Shown one piece after another: positions 24,142-35,316 of a stretch of DNA of 64,000 bases. Each line of letters opens with the position of its first letter. Within the stretch, counting starts at the first letter, position 1. The stretch is from G11 sp947167445. Lineage in GTDB: Bacteria; Bacillota; Clostridia; Lachnospirales; Lachnospiraceae. Location of the stretch: contig CAMVID010000008.1 of assembly GCA_947167445.1 (NCBI GenBank), positions 1 through 64,000 of the forward strand, in the 5' to 3' direction. A program made the translations under genes and the position numbers. The notes under the pieces are model-generated. The model was not told the DNA's origin, ran no database searches, and saw nothing but the letters and a program-made list of their open reading frames with translations.

Positions 24142-27100
24142 TTAGATTTTGACCTTATGCTTCTTTCGATAGTAGATTGCACCACCTATACCCGCAAGGA
24201 GCGCTAAGGATGCCAATACATAAAGTGCCATTCCCTTCTTGTTTTCTTCATCCGTCGGCTTGCTGTCAGTTATATAGCCTCCGTAAACACTGAAGTCCTT
24301 AATGGAGAGTCTTGCATTCTCCGACTCATAACCTGAATCCGTCATGAACTTATCCATGTCAATGATTTCGTAGGTTCCGGTTGACTGATTATAAACAGTC
24401 ATAAGCTTCTTCTCAGTGGTGACACTGTCAGTGGGAGCTTCACTTTCTGTCTCCTCATCTTCCGCTACTTCCATCAAGTCCTTCACGCTTGATGAATGTT
24501 TACCTACGTTGACTCCATCGGTTTCAAGGCTTTCCGTGGCTGCAGTTTCATTACTTGAAGCCTTTCCTTCCACGGCGGGTGCCCTTCCTGTTCCGCCGCC
24601 TGTGGCTTCTCCTGAAGTTTCATTGGTACCGTCAACAGTTTCCTGGCTTCCATCAAGATCAGGTTCGTCAAGTTCATTAACTTCACCTGTTCCAACGCCT
24701 CCGCCTTCGCCATTTGTATGGGCCTTCTTAGAGTTTTCTTCTCCTCCTAAGCCTGCTGCCTTCGAACCTCCCACAAGGGATTCCTCTCCGGTTTCTGATG
24801 CAGTGCCGCCCATGGCCAAAGCTTCGCCTCCGTTTCTTTCGCCTTCCGTGGATGCGCCGCCTTCAATTCCGTTTCCTGCCGCTTCTCCTTCATCCATGTT
24901 GCCCGCAATGAGCATTCCGTCAGCGACATTACTCTTCTTGTTTTCGGAATCGCTTCCCTTTACCTCATCGGTGTCGATTCCGATATCGAAGCCGCTGTCC
25001 TCTTCAAGGTTCCTTAAGGTCTTGTTATCTCCTGTCTTCTCGGTATTGTCTTCATCAAACAAAACCTTCTCCGTAGACTTATCAAAGGCTGTCACACCGC
25101 CTTCGTTATTGCCCTCAAGCAGTTCACCATTATTATTTCCTACAACCATGGTTGCAAGTCTTTCAGGTGTTCCCGCAAGTTCTGCGACACGGCCTGTTGC
25201 GCCGTATAAGGAAGCCGCAGGCTTTAACAAGGATTTATCTCCGCTAAAGTAAACCTTGATGTAGTCGATAAGGGACATCTCATTCTTGATGGAATTATCG
25301 AAGAGATATTCTCCTGTCATGTAGTTGTAACCGACTATACCTCCGTTGGCATACTCTACGAGGATAAAGGGTGCAGATGTGTTAAAGTTATTTGACATGT
25401 ATAGGATTCCGCTTCGTTTAAAGTCCTCGGGAGCATTTATGTTTTCACCCATATAAAGGTCAAACATAATTCCGTCGTTTCCAAGAACAGTCAGATACTC
25501 GTCTCCATCCTTCGTATACATGACTGCGGAATCCTTGATATTTTCAATGGAGGAATGAATGATATTCACATTTCCGTTTCGGCTCTTTAGTATCTGAGCT
25601 TCACGGGTAATGAAATCATCTGCACCACCTATCATCGCGTACTTCCAGTATGTTGATACGGGCATTCCGTTAAGGTTGAATTCTTCAAGGGCTTTAGGAC
25701 TCCTGGTAAGTTCGATTCCCTTAACCGTATCTCCTATCACACTGCCGTCAGAAAGATTAATAACCCTTCCTGATGAAGTAAGTCCGAATCCTTCATAGAT
25801 ATTTACAAACTTACCGGAAATCAAAGTTGCAGTGGGATCCTTGCCGTCCTCACCTCTCTCTTCAGCACTGCTGCCGTAGCCTTTGACTACGCCGCCATCT
25901 GTCACATAGTAATATGCTGTATCGTAAGTCATTACACGTCTCGCAAGAGATCTGGGCTTATAGATATATGGATTGCCGCCCTCAAGTGACTCGCCCCCGT
26001 CGCCTTCTTCCTCTTCGAGGGAGTCTTCATCCTTATAGGCCATGGTGTAGTCATCAAGGAAACTATAATCCTCTAAAATGTCTTCTATCTCATAGTCAAC
26101 TCCGAGAGTCTTTCCGTCTTCACTCATGGAGGCAATGTATCCGCCTACATCAGCATATCCATATTCAATTCTTATCTTTTTTGCAAAATCATAATTTAGC
26201 GTCAGAACCCTTGAATTACTCTCACCGTAATTTAAAAGGGTCTGAACTGCAGGTTCGGATTGGTTTCCGTAGTAAACCTTTACATATGTAGATTCTGCCT
26301 GCAAAGCATTCTCCGCAAACTCAATATTTATTGTCGATGCTGAGCTTGCATATACCACAGGGTCAGATATTACGGGGCGCATTATCCTCATGGCCGCCCT
26401 GAGTCTAATCTTCCCGAGTGAACTTGTGGGTGCGGGAAGATTTATATTCTTCCTTACCTGATACTGTGTAAGAGAATCATTCGCAGTTGTGTTGTTATTC
26501 ACTCTTATATGAGGAAGATAACTCTTGCCTGAAACTGCACCATAATTTCCGTTGGCGTAAACGCCGGAGTAGGTCTTTGTATCAGCTGTGAGAATTACAT
26601 AGTAGTATCGTCCTGCCCAACCGGGATTTGTATTTCCTGTGCTGGAGGATACATGGTACATAGTATAGTAAGGTCCGTGGGTCGCCAGGTCGGTTCCTGT
26701 AATAAGTCGAACGTTTAAGGTATTGGTTGTATCCTTCTCCTTGGTGTCATACACACCCGTTCTGTCGTTACTGTAAACCACATATCTTGCCACATCCGTG
26801 GTGCCTTCTATTACGTTATACTGAACGAACTTGGCACTTCCGTTTCTTGCCCATTCAGGGGCCTCGGAGTTCTTAAGGAATGCCAGTTTCACAGAACCTG
26901 CTGTGGTTTCAAGTTCAGTGCTGTCCCAGAAGAAGGTTATATCGGCTTTATCAACGGTCGATCTGTCCTTGGCATCGCCGTAACTTCCGCTGGTCTGATT
27001 GCTTCTGTTAGCCCTTCCTTCAAAGCCATCCACATTTCCTGCAAAAGCATGGGCATGGGTTCCGCCTGTGGCTGTAATCTTCGAAGCAAGACCAAGGTTT

Positions 27101-30100
27101 CTGTATGTATAAGTAATTTCGTTTGCCGAACCGGTCTTGGGAAGAGAATCTGTAGCATTGACTCGTCTTCCGCCATTGGCTGCCGCACCGCTTCCGCCGT
27201 GAGAGCTTACAGCTTCGCTTGAAGCCATGGTAATGTCTCCCACCAAACCTCCGGCATAATCCTTTGCACTGACGGTTCCTGCAAAATAGTTTCCAAAGAG
27301 CGATGCTGTTGAATAACCGTAGTTGTCTTTACCGCTTACCTTGGTTACCGTGTAACCGTTTCTGTATGCTCCGTCTACACCGCCTGCGTAGAAATTAGCG
27401 GCTTTTACATTTGCATTGGAGTAGCTGTACTGGACACTTCCCGTAAAGTGATATCCTGCTACACCTCCTACGTAGTTGTTACCTGAAACGAAGTATTTAT
27501 CATTTGCCTTTGGCGATGCAGCGCTTTCAGGCTCCGCGTAGTAGAAGCATCGGGATAAGGAGTTGTTAAGGTATCCTGCCACGCCTCCTACATTATTGTG
27601 TTTAGGCGCATCTATGGTTGTATTTACCGCACTCGAATAGTAGACAGGATAATATGCATATCCGATAACACCGCCGACGTTCTTAAGCTCCGTTGTTATG
27701 CTTCCGGTCTGATTCAGTTCAATCGTCGAATCCTCAACCTTACAATAGTAGATTGAACCGTCTGAGGACTTGTAGCCGTATCCCAGTCCTACGAAACCAT
27801 GGTTGTTAATCTTGATCTTCGTTCCCTTAACCATGTCATAGTAGCTGATATAGGAAATCTGTCCGGCGATACCGCCTACGTAGTTATAAACTGCGGTGGT
27901 ATCCTTAACAGCGGTTACCAGAGTGTGGTAGCAATGACTGTCATAGTCATCTGTACAGTAGCCATACATTCCGCCAATGTTATTGACATATCCCTTGACC
28001 ACTATGCCGTCTACCATGTTGCTGACATTGGTTTCTGCGGTGTCATAGGGTGAGGTTTGCACTACTCTTGTGTTGTAAGCCCCGGCAGAGTTGATTTTGC
28101 CAAGGAAATAAACATTCGTGTAGCCTATGAGTCCGCCAATGTGAGTACTGCTTGTGGTCGGATTCTTGAAGCTTATGGTTGTGGTTGATGTATCTGTATA
28201 TCCGTCAGCATCTTTGCTGACTGTTCCCGTAAGGGTTACGTCTGCGAAGAAGGATCCGGTTTTGCCTGACATTCTTCCTGGCTCATAACCTCCCACAATG
28301 CCGCCTACTCTCGCATTGGCATTTGAAGTAACAGTGAAGTCTGTACCCCTGATCTTATAGAAGCTTGCCTTGCCTGCTCCTCCGGAGATTCCTCCAACAT
28401 TTCCGTTTCCGAATACATTTACATTGGTGGCATCTATATTTGTGAAAATCGTATTACTCTTCGCATATCCCGTAATGCCACCTGCATAAGGACTTGCAGT
28501 TGTAGCGTTTGTTCCTATGGTTACATTGTTTAATACAATCTTTCCGGAATCGGGATCTGCCTCATCATACTTACCGATGCAGCCACCGTTCTGATATCCG
28601 ATAAGGCCGATGAAGTTGTTGGCGGAGATGCTGTTGATGGTGATATTGTTAAACTCCATATCATAAACCGCACCTGATGAAGTTCCGATAAGACCGATAC
28701 AGTCACGGCTCTTTGTGTTGACTGAGCAGTTACTGAATCTAAGGTTTGATATCTCGGAATTCAGTCTGAAGATAAGGTTCTCGTTTGCATTGGTGAGTCT
28801 GATGTTACTTAAGGTAAGCATTGAATCACCGGTTCCCACGGTTCGGAAGCCTCTCAGACGTCCTATCTTTGCGTTCTTTGTATAAGCTGCTCCCGATGAG
28901 AAATCGATATCATTTACGATTCTGAAGTTCTCATAGTTGCCGTAATTGGTCTCCTCTTTAATGTACTTATTCCAGGTAGTAATATCCGCAATATCCGCGA
29001 AGAGCATAAGGGGAATTCGTACAGGGTTATTCTCGAAATTTGAATGACCCGTTATTTTTCCGTCAGCGCTCTTATAGCTTATGGACATAAGCATGTAACT
29101 GTCTAAGAAATGCTCCTGCTTGATGTCATACTCAATAGGCTGTCTTGCGGTACCGCTTGCATTAAAGGTTGCTTTATAGTTGTTATAGAATTTGCAATTA
29201 AGATCCTCTATTTTATAGCCGGTAATGACATAGCCTTCAGGGCCTTCAAGGTCAAGAGCAATACGTCTTTCTGTTTCATTGACGAATACGCTTGTAACCT
29301 TTATAAGGTTGTTTTCAACCTTGGTAAGGCTCAAAGGTATATCCTTCTCCTGGAAAGGCATGGGCACACTTGTGCCGTAGTAATATAGCGTAGGCAGGTG
29401 TTCTGCTGCTGCCTTGCTGTAATCGTAAGCACCGGCATCCATATCAAGTAGTGATGAATCCGTATAGGTGGCAGGATTCGTGGCCTGATCATATGTGATA
29501 AGTCCAAATGTGTTCTTGTCACAATCCTTTACGGTACCCTGATATGATTCATCTGAAATAAGTATTCCGTCCTCATCGAATTTGGCTCCGGTAATACCGT
29601 TATAAAGCTGAACCTCACAGCCGTAGAAGGTGCTTCTTGTTCCTGCCATGGAACCTGTTGTATATGAAACGTCATCTGAATCCGTGTTGACGCACATTAC
29701 ATTTCCAAGAGCAACACCGGACATATTGTTTCTCTCGGCGATGGTTCCCTCGGTGATGTTGATTTCACCTGCTATACCACCCACGTTATCCTGGTAACTC
29801 TTTACGTCTACTCTTGAAATTATATTGGTCATCATGTTGGTGACGCAGCCTGCGGTATGGTAACCCACAATTCCGCCTACGTTGTTGCCACGCACACTGA
29901 TATCACCTGTAGCATACAGATTTTCAAGGGCTGAAGTTCCGCTGTAGCCTACTATTGCTCCTGCACCCAGACAGGTTCTTAAATCGTTTGCTTCTATTTG
30001 AACGTTTCTTGCAAAACAGTTGGTGACTCTGCAGCCGTCAGCTCTAGCTGCGATGGCTCCGATTTTGCCTTCCGTATTGGAGTTGGCAGGTTCGGCATAT

Positions 30101-33100
30101 GTAATCTCTGCGTCGGTTGAACTGCAGTTTTCAATCAGAGTTCCACCGTATGCATAACAAACAAGGGTTGTCAGATATGTTCTTCCCGTAATATGAGATC
30201 TTACTGTGTGAACGTTGCTGACCTCTCCATATAATGCTGTGATAAAACCGTTGTAATCTCTGTTTGGAACATTGGCGGTGAAATCCTCTATGCAAAGGTT
30301 CTTTACAGAGCCGTCAACTCTTGTAAACACAACGGGGTTATATCCGCTTCCCGTAAATGTAATATTCTTAAGGCAGAAACCTTTTCTTGTGGCATTGTTG
30401 TCCTTTTCGACGCCACCCTTTCCCATTCCGCCGTCAAGCTTTCCGGTATATGTGTTAGTTACGCAAATTCTGTCTCTTGGGACACCGGAGAAATCAATGT
30501 CGCATGCCAGTCTTGCGTTTTCATCAGGTTTCTTAACCACATAGTTGTACCAGTCATCCGCAGTCTCAATCAATCTGTAGAAATCGACTGCAAGAAGTGC
30601 GTCGCTTTGTACAACCGATGTGGAGTTTCCAACGGACACGGTAAGGTTCTCTATCGCATACATGGACACAAACTTGGCAGGATTTGAAACCTTAAGATAC
30701 ATAGTTGTGTATCCGTCAAGCATGGTTGTTTTGAAGGTGTCATCTTCGTAGAGGTCGGTGTCAAGGTTCTCGATTGATACTGCTTTGATAACGGCGTTCC
30801 GGGGGTTATTAAGTCTAAGTTTGATGAGGGCTGAATCGCCGTTTTCACCGTATGAGACCACCTCCGTGGAAATTACTTCCACCAACCTTGTGATGTTGCG
30901 ATTAGGCAGAGGTATAAGCTCCTGATCCGGGAGCTCGTTACTTAGGGATACATGAGGGTAGAATCCAACCTCAACGGGCTGCGCATCAAAGCCCGCGCCC
31001 AGAACCTCACCTTGCCAGTTGTAATCATATAGTGATTCCAAACCAATCATATGTTGCTTGGTAGATTTGGCATAAACATTATTACCTTCATTCCAGTAGT
31101 AAATTCCGGAATGGGTTGCACTGTTGACACCGAGGGCAGGTCCAACAATTTCTGTGTCGTACATTTTGCCGTTATATGGCATATTGTAGAAGGACTGTCC
31201 GACGCTGTACATGCTTTCGCAGTTTCCGATTGCATAGCCGATTATTGCGCCATACTGCGTGTCACGTGCCTTTGAAGCATTCATGTCGGGGTTTGATACC
31301 ACCACGTTTACAAGGGAGAAGACATGATCGGTCTTACCTCTTGAATTCTGGTAGCCTATGATACCGCCCACATTGATTCCCGAACCTGCCGAGGTGGTCT
31401 GGGTCACGGAATTAATGTCTGATCCATAAACGTAACCGTTTCTTACAACACCATCGTTAAGGTATACAAGAAGACCTGCGTTGCTTCTTGCAGAAAAAAC
31501 ACAGCTATCTCCCTGAGGATCATTCTTTATAACGAAGCGCTCAATAACACCGCTGGCTGCGTTTCGTCCTGCAACAAGTCCGTAGTAGATGTTGTTGGTT
31601 CCGGAACCGCCAAGGTAATGAACGAAAATATCGTGAATATGTCCGTAGTTATGTCTGCAGAAAATACCATGGTCATACTCTCTTGTTGTGGTATGATCCG
31701 AAAACTCAAATACGGCGTTTTTAATCTCAGCCTTGGGACCGATATTTGAGAATATAGCTCCTTCATTCTTATAGTTATTCTTCTGAAGCTTATATCCCTG
31801 GAAATCAATTTCTCCCCTGAAGGTTCCTGTTACACCCGCACTGGGAAGCGTTGCCTTTAAAGCACCGTTACTGTCATAGTCAACTTCATCCATGATGATG
31901 TCACCGGTAACAACAAATCTTGCGTTGGGATTCTTGCTGATCTTTTCTACAAATTCTTTAGCATTTGCAATCTCAAAAATGCAGTCTCTTGCATTGAATT
32001 CCAATGTGTCAAGAATCAGCTTGTTTTTGTTTATAATTACGTACAGAGTCATTTTGTACGTATCATCCGCCTTGTTAACCTTCCACTCAGAGTTGGTTCT
32101 TATGGTATTAGTACCGTCATCATAAGCGTAATTTTCTACCTTTGTAAGGCTTGTATCGAAAGTGGAAGTAATATCAACCCCATTCTTCTCCACTGTGATG
32201 AAATAAGGCATCTGGCCGTTCATAATGCGGTCATCATCGTAGATAAGAACTCTGGTCTTGGCGGTAAGTCTTGTAGCCGAGAAGTTATCAAGGCTTATTA
32301 ATTTGATATTTCCCGAAAGGTTAATGGGATTATCAATAAAGTGCTGGTAAATAAGCTTGTTGGACTCAAAAGTCTCGTTGGTGTATCCTTCGTTGTACTC
32401 AACGGCAACGAAATTCATAAAGAAGGTTTCCGAAGGATCAAGTCCCGTAAACTCATAGGGAACAGGTGCGTCTGTATTCTTCGGTACACGTACGGCCCTT
32501 ACCAGGTTCCTGTGGCTGTCATACAAATTAAGTACCACAACATGACCCGAGTTACCTGTGATGGCTCCGTCGGGATCTTCTATTTTTACGTTAAATCTCA
32601 AAGTGCCGGCCGCCAAAAGATCATCGGTAACCGTTACCTTTGCAGGCTCACGCATGGTCTTGAAGGCAGACCTTGTAAGAGATACGTTCATCTCATATCT
32701 CTTGCCGTTATAAAGGGCATAAACCACGGGAGTGATTGAATACTCCGTCATGCTTGTAAGGTAATAGGGAACCTCATCACCCACAACAGGATTATTCTTA
32801 ATATCCCTGAAGTTCTTAAGAGCTTCCTTTTGTGCGTCTGAAAGGCCTTCGCCCTTCTCGAAATAATTGGCGTCCATCAATACACTTCCGGGAGTCAGAT
32901 CCTTGTTTCCGGTGTCAGGATTGTAACCCGTGAAGTTATGCATTGCCTCATTATCAAAAACCATACCCGAATGAACTCCGGGGTTGGCTCCCTCGGTAGT
33001 ATTAATAAGAAATACCACGTCAGAAAGAAGGCCCTGAAGAGTTTCATTGGTCTTGGCATCGTTTATTGTGTAAGTTATATTTGCACTGTGCGCTGTTACA

Positions 33101-35295
33101 TGGGCGATATTTACATCAATATAAATATTGCCAAGGGAAGACAATGTAGCTGCCTTAAAATCAATGCTGGCTATCTCATCGTGTCTAAGGACTCCTCTCC
33201 TGTTGTCAAGGTCGTAGTCCGTAAGGAGATAGACATAGTATCTCTGGTTAAGATCAAGGCAGTTGGCTGTTATCTCAACGTCACTTGCCTCCAGTGCACC
33301 GTTATTTAAGGTGTAATCGTTGGTATTAAACTTATAGACAAAGTGAACCGTACTCTCATTATCGGTATTGGCTCCGACTCTGGAGTTATTATTGTCTATG
33401 TATCCCTTTGCGGCATCCCACATGGTGGCGTCATCCGCATATCTTTCCTTCTTGATGGTGCTGATTACAAGATAAACGTCTCGCTCTGATGCAGGGCCGT
33501 TTTCAGGTGCTACGGATGCTGTGTCGGGGTCAATGATATTAACCTTAAACTTGGCCTCACCAATCTTGTTGGTAACAAGTTCAATGGAACCCTGAGGTCT
33601 TGATTTACATGTGTCAAATGTGCCTGTATTTCTGTATATCTGAAGGTCGTTACCAAAGTAATCCTTACCCGTAATCACATAGCTGTAGGAGCTGTTTGAA
33701 TCAAGAACGGGAAGGGATTTAAAATCAGCCAGTGCCCCTTTCTTGAAATCCGTTACTGCGGAAATATCAATGACAGTAACAAACTTCTCCCCTGCTATTC
33801 CGTCCTTTGTAGCTGTGAGAATCAGATTCTTAGGATCAAGTCCGTAAACCGCCTCTTCATCCGTTACGGTCTCGTCGTAGGTTACATTGGTAATCTCTAC
33901 ATAATTGTCATAGTAGAAAGGTATATCCTTATAAGTGATTCCGTTTTCGGTACCTTCTTTGAAGTAAATACTTCCAACCTGAGAAAGATCTCCGGTTCTT
34001 ACGAAGATGTCCGAAGCCACGGACTCGACTATTCTCTCGTTGTGCTCATCATAATATGTGAAATATACGTTTACTCTGTAATCTGTGTTGGGCTTAATGT
34101 TACCGCCACCTGCAGTAACCGTACCTGAGGATGAGGTATATGTTCTGTACGCAAGAGTCTCCTTGCCGTTACCCTCCTGCTCATAAAACTCGAACTGAAC
34201 CTTTCTTAATCTGTCAATTCGGGACGCAGGGTCGTTTACGTCAACTCCTACTCTTACTCTGTATACGCCGGGTGTTGTACCTGTTATGGTGACAACAGGT
34301 TTTATATAATCCTCCACAAGGGGTGCCTCAGCGTCCTTGGGAGTTTTGTCCGGTCTTAAGCTGTCCGGTCTGACGCCGTTGGTACCCCCTTGTGGGGATT
34401 TGCGTGATTTGGCCCCGGAGGCTGCGGCAGTAGCTGCAGGAGAAAGAATGGCGTCATATCGTTTAGGACGCTCCTTCTTCTCACGCTCCGGTTTTTTGAC
34501 CTCTTCCTTTTCAGGTTTGGCCTCCTCTGTTTCAGGCTCCTCAATAATCTCCTTTTCAGGTTCCTCAATTATCTCTTCTTCAGGGAATTCTTCAGCTTTC
34601 TCGAAGTTCTTCTTATCATAGGTAACCCCAAGATTAATCAGAAGCTCTTTATATGTTATTTCCCTATCGCCAACGGTAAGAAGTGTATCGGGAGTCATTC
34701 CGTTAAGAGCTCTGTAATGCATCTCCTCGTCGCTTATCTCGCAATAGGTAAAGTATTTCTCGGTAAAGAAAACAACACTGTTCATGGGCACTTCTTTTGC
34801 CACGCCCTGATCAACCACAAAGTTATCCAGTGTTACAAAGAATCCGTTGGGAAGTCCCGCAAAAAGATACTCGTCATCTGCAGCACGGCTTCCGTCGGGG
34901 TTAAATGAAATACGTTCGCTTACGGAAAGTCCCTTATAAGTCGAGAACTTCTCGTATTCGTTGTTGAAAAGCTTTGCCCTGTCATCGAAAAACCAGATTC
35001 CGGCTCCTCCGTTAATAATCAGGGGAAAGTTAATGTCAATCTTTGTTTTCTTGTTCTCGCCCATGTAATATGAGCTGCCTCTGGTATATACGAAATCCAG
35101 AGCATCAAAAGGATAAAGGCCTGCATCGACCTCCTCGGGTTCCTCCTCAGGATCGTTCATGAGTAAAGCGGATACGGACTTGTCCTCAATGGCCAGTCCG
35201 CCACGATCCATCTGCATGAATATGTTAAATCTTGTCTGTAAAAGGAGCAGGATTACAATAATTGCTGCTCCTATTGCAAAGCATATCTTCTTCAT
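24142..35295 (-). CDS. Giant 3717-residue surface protein with GLUG beta-helix repeats, anchored at both ends
   Basis: A membrane helix at residues 5-24 (FAIGAAIIVILLLLQ) is not followed by a clear cleavage site. A folded domain comes next (to about 225), then a charged Glu/Pro/Lys linker (225-310), then several fibronectin-III-like domains (345-1190). From about 1200 to 2750 there are at least three blocks of parallel beta-helix repeats of the GLUG kind, with motifs such as NVGGIVGYHTAG, VGGIAGEI, IGGLIGY and VGGVAGYLN. A beta region follows, then a Gly/Glu/Ser-rich acidic linker (3405-3630), a final membrane helix ALYVLASLALLAGIGGAIYY and the tail RKKHKVKI. Ribosome binding site AAGGGA. It is cotranscribed with the F1-like genes. 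Adhesion or substrate gripping is a guess. Confidence 0.88.
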   Translation of the reverse strand: MKKICFAIGAAIIVILLLLQTRFNIFMQMDRGGLAIEDKSVSALLMNDPEEEPEEVDAGLYPFDALDFVYTRGSSYYMGENKKTKIDINFPLIINGGAGIWFFDDRAKLFNNEYEKFSTYKGLSVSERISFNPDGSRAADDEYLFAGLPNGFFVTLDNFVVDQGVAKEVPMNSVVFFTEKYFTYCEISDEEMHYRALNGMTPDTLLTVGDREITYKELLINLGVTYDKKNFEKAEEFPEEEIIEEPEKEIIEEPETEEAKPEKEEVKKPEREKKERPKRYDAILSPAATAAASGAKSRKSPQGGTNGVRPDSLRPDKTPKDAEAPLVEDYIKPVVTITGTTPGVYRVRVGVDVNDPASRIDRLRKVQFEFYEQEGNGKETLAYRTYTSSSGTVTAGGGNIKPNTDYRVNVYFTYYDEHNERIVESVASDIFVRTGDLSQVGSIYFKEGTENGITYKDIPFYYDNYVEITNVTYDETVTDEEAVYGLDPKNLILTATKDGIAGEKFVTVIDISAVTDFKKGALADFKSLPVLDSNSSYSYVITGKDYFGNDLQIYRNTGTFDTCKSRPQGSIELVTNKIGEAKFKVNIIDPDTASVAPENGPASERDVYLVISTIKKERYADDATMWDAAKGYIDNNNSRVGANTDNESTVHFVYKFNTNDYTLNNGALEASDVEITANCLDLNQRYYVYLLTDYDLDNRRGVLRHDEIASIDFKAATLSSLGNIYIDVNIAHVTAHSANITYTINDAKTNETLQGLLSDVVFLINTTEGANPGVHSGMVFDNEAMHNFTGYNPDTGNKDLTPGSVLMDANYFEKGEGLSDAQKEALKNFRDIKNNPVVGDEVPYYLTSMTEYSITPVVYALYNGKRYEMNVSLTRSAFKTMREPAKVTVTDDLLAAGTLRFNVKIEDPDGAITGNSGHVVVLNLYDSHRNLVRAVRVPKNTDAPVPYEFTGLDPSETFFMNFVAVEYNEGYTNETFESNKLIYQHFIDNPINLSGNIKLISLDNFSATRLTAKTRVLIYDDDRIMNGQMPYFITVEKNGVDITSTFDTSLTKVENYAYDDGTNTIRTNSEWKVNKADDTYKMTLYVIINKNKLILDTLEFNARDCIFEIANAKEFVEKISKNPNARFVVTGDIIMDEVDYDSNGALKATLPSAGVTGTFRGEIDFQGYKLQKNNYKNEGAIFSNIGPKAEIKNAVFEFSDHTTTREYDHGIFCRHNYGHIHDIFVHYLGGSGTNNIYYGLVAGRNAASGVIERFVIKNDPQGDSCVFSARSNAGLLVYLNDGVVRNGYVYGSDINSVTQTTSAGSGINVGGIIGYQNSRGKTDHVFSLVNVVVSNPDMNASKARDTQYGAIIGYAIGNCESMYSVGQSFYNMPYNGKMYDTEIVGPALGVNSATHSGIYYWNEGNNVYAKSTKQHMIGLESLYDYNWQGEVLGAGFDAQPVEVGFYPHVSLSNELPDQELIPLPNRNITRLVEVISTEVVSYGENGDSALIKLRLNNPRNAVIKAVSIENLDTDLYEDDTFKTTMLDGYTTMYLKVSNPAKFVSMYAIENLTVSVGNSTSVVQSDALLAVDFYRLIETADDWYNYVVKKPDENARLACDIDFSGVPRDRICVTNTYTGKLDGGMGKGGVEKDNNATRKGFCLKNITFTGSGYNPVVFTRVDGSVKNLCIEDFTANVPNRDYNGFITALYGEVSNVHTVRSHITGRTYLTTLVCYAYGGTLIENCSSTDAEITYAEPANSNTEGKIGAIAARADGCRVTNCFARNVQIEANDLRTCLGAGAIVGYSGTSALENLYATGDISVRGNNVGGIVGYHTAGCVTNMMTNIISRVDVKSYQDNVGGIAGEINITEGTIAERNNMSGVALGNVMCVNTDSDDVSYTTGSMAGTRSTFYGCEVQLYNGITGAKFDEDGILISDESYQGTVKDCDKNTFGLITYDQATNPATYTDSSLLDMDAGAYDYSKAAAEHLPTLYYYGTSVPMPFQEKDIPLSLTKVENNLIKVTSVFVNETERRIALDLEGPEGYVITGYKIEDLNCKFYNNYKATFNASGTARQPIEYDIKQEHFLDSYMLMSISYKSADGKITGHSNFENNPVRIPLMLFADIADITTWNKYIKEETNYGNYENFRIVNDIDFSSGAAYTKNAKIGRLRGFRTVGTGDSMLTLSNIRLTNANENLIFRLNSEISNLRFSNCSVNTKSRDCIGLIGTSSGAVYDMEFNNITINSISANNFIGLIGYQNGGCIGKYDEADPDSGKIVLNNVTIGTNATTASPYAGGITGYAKSNTIFTNIDATNVNVFGNGNVGGISGGAGKASFYKIRGTDFTVTSNANARVGGIVGGYEPGRMSGKTGSFFADVTLTGTVSKDADGYTDTSTTTISFKNPTTSSTHIGGLIGYTNVYFLGKINSAGAYNTRVVQTSPYDTAETNVSNMVDGIVVKGYVNNIGGMYGYCTDDYDSHCYHTLVTAVKDTTAVYNYVGGIAGQISYISYYDMVKGTKIKINNHGFVGLGYGYKSSDGSIYYCKVEDSTIELNQTGSITTELKNVGGVIGYAYYPVYYSSAVNTTIDAPKHNNVGGVAGYLNNSLSRCFYYAEPESAASPKANDKYFVSGNNYVGGVAGYHFTGSVQYSYSNANVKAANFYAGGVDGAYRNGYTVTKVSGKDNYGYSTASLFGNYFAGTVSAKDYAGGLVGDITMASSEAVSSHGGSGAAANGGRRVNATDSLPKTGSANEITYTYRNLGLASKITATGGTHAHAFAGNVDGFEGRANRSNQTSGSYGDAKDRSTVDKADITFFWDSTELETTAGSVKLAFLKNSEAPEWARNGSAKFVQYNVIEGTTDVARYVVYSNDRTGVYDTKEKDTTNTLNVRLITGTDLATHGPYYTMYHVSSSTGNTNPGWAGRYYYVILTADTKTYSGVYANGNYGAVSGKSYLPHIRVNNNTTANDSLTQYQVRKNINLPAPTSSLGKIRLRAAMRIMRPVISDPVVYASSASTINIEFAENALQAESTYVKVYYGNQSEPAVQTLLNYGESNSRVLTLNYDFAKKIRIEYGYADVGGYIASMSEDGKTLGVDYEIEDILEDYSFLDDYTMAYKDEDSLEEEEGDGGESLEGGNPYIYKPRSLARRVMTYDTAYYYVTDGGVVKGYGSSAEERGEDGKDPTATLISGKFVNIYEGFGLTSSGRVINLSDGSVIGDTVKGIELTRSPKALEEFNLNGMPVSTYWKYAMIGGADDFITREAQILKSRNGNVNIIHSSIENIKDSAVMYTKDGDEYLTVLGNDGIMFDLYMGENINAPEDFKRSGILYMSNNFNTSAPFILVEYANGGIVGYNYMTGEYLFDNSIKNEMSLIDYIKVYFSGDKSLLKPAASLYGATGRVAELAGTPERLATMVVGNNNGELLEGNNEGGVTAFDKSTEKVLFDEDNTEKTGDNKTLRNLEEDSGFDIGIDTDEVKGSDSENKKSNVADGMLIAGNMDEGEAAGNGIEGGASTEGERNGGEALAMGGTASETGEESLVGGSKAAGLGGEENSKKAHTNGEGGGVGTGEVNELDEPDLDGSQETVDGTNETSGEATGGGTGRAPAVEGKASSNETAATESLETDGVNVGKHSSSVKDLMEVAEDEETESEAPTDSVTTEKKLMTVYNQSTGTYEIIDMDKFMTDSGYESENARLSIKDFSVYGGYITDSKPTDEENKKGMALYVLASLALLAGIGGAIYYRKKHKVKI

Positions 35296-35316
35296 GACAT
35301 TCCCTTCTTCATGAAC

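Noticed and set aside
24416..25252. Plus-strand ORF of 278 codons, Ser/Pro-rich
   Set aside because: It is the mirror of the Gly/Glu/Ser-rich linker of the giant protein. No ribosome binding site, and composition is explained by the opposite strand.
27200..30300. Tandem DNA repeats in the giant protein gene
   Set aside because: The periodicity is at protein level (GLUG motifs with variable spacing). I saw no near-identical DNA repeat, so no separate repeat feature is given.
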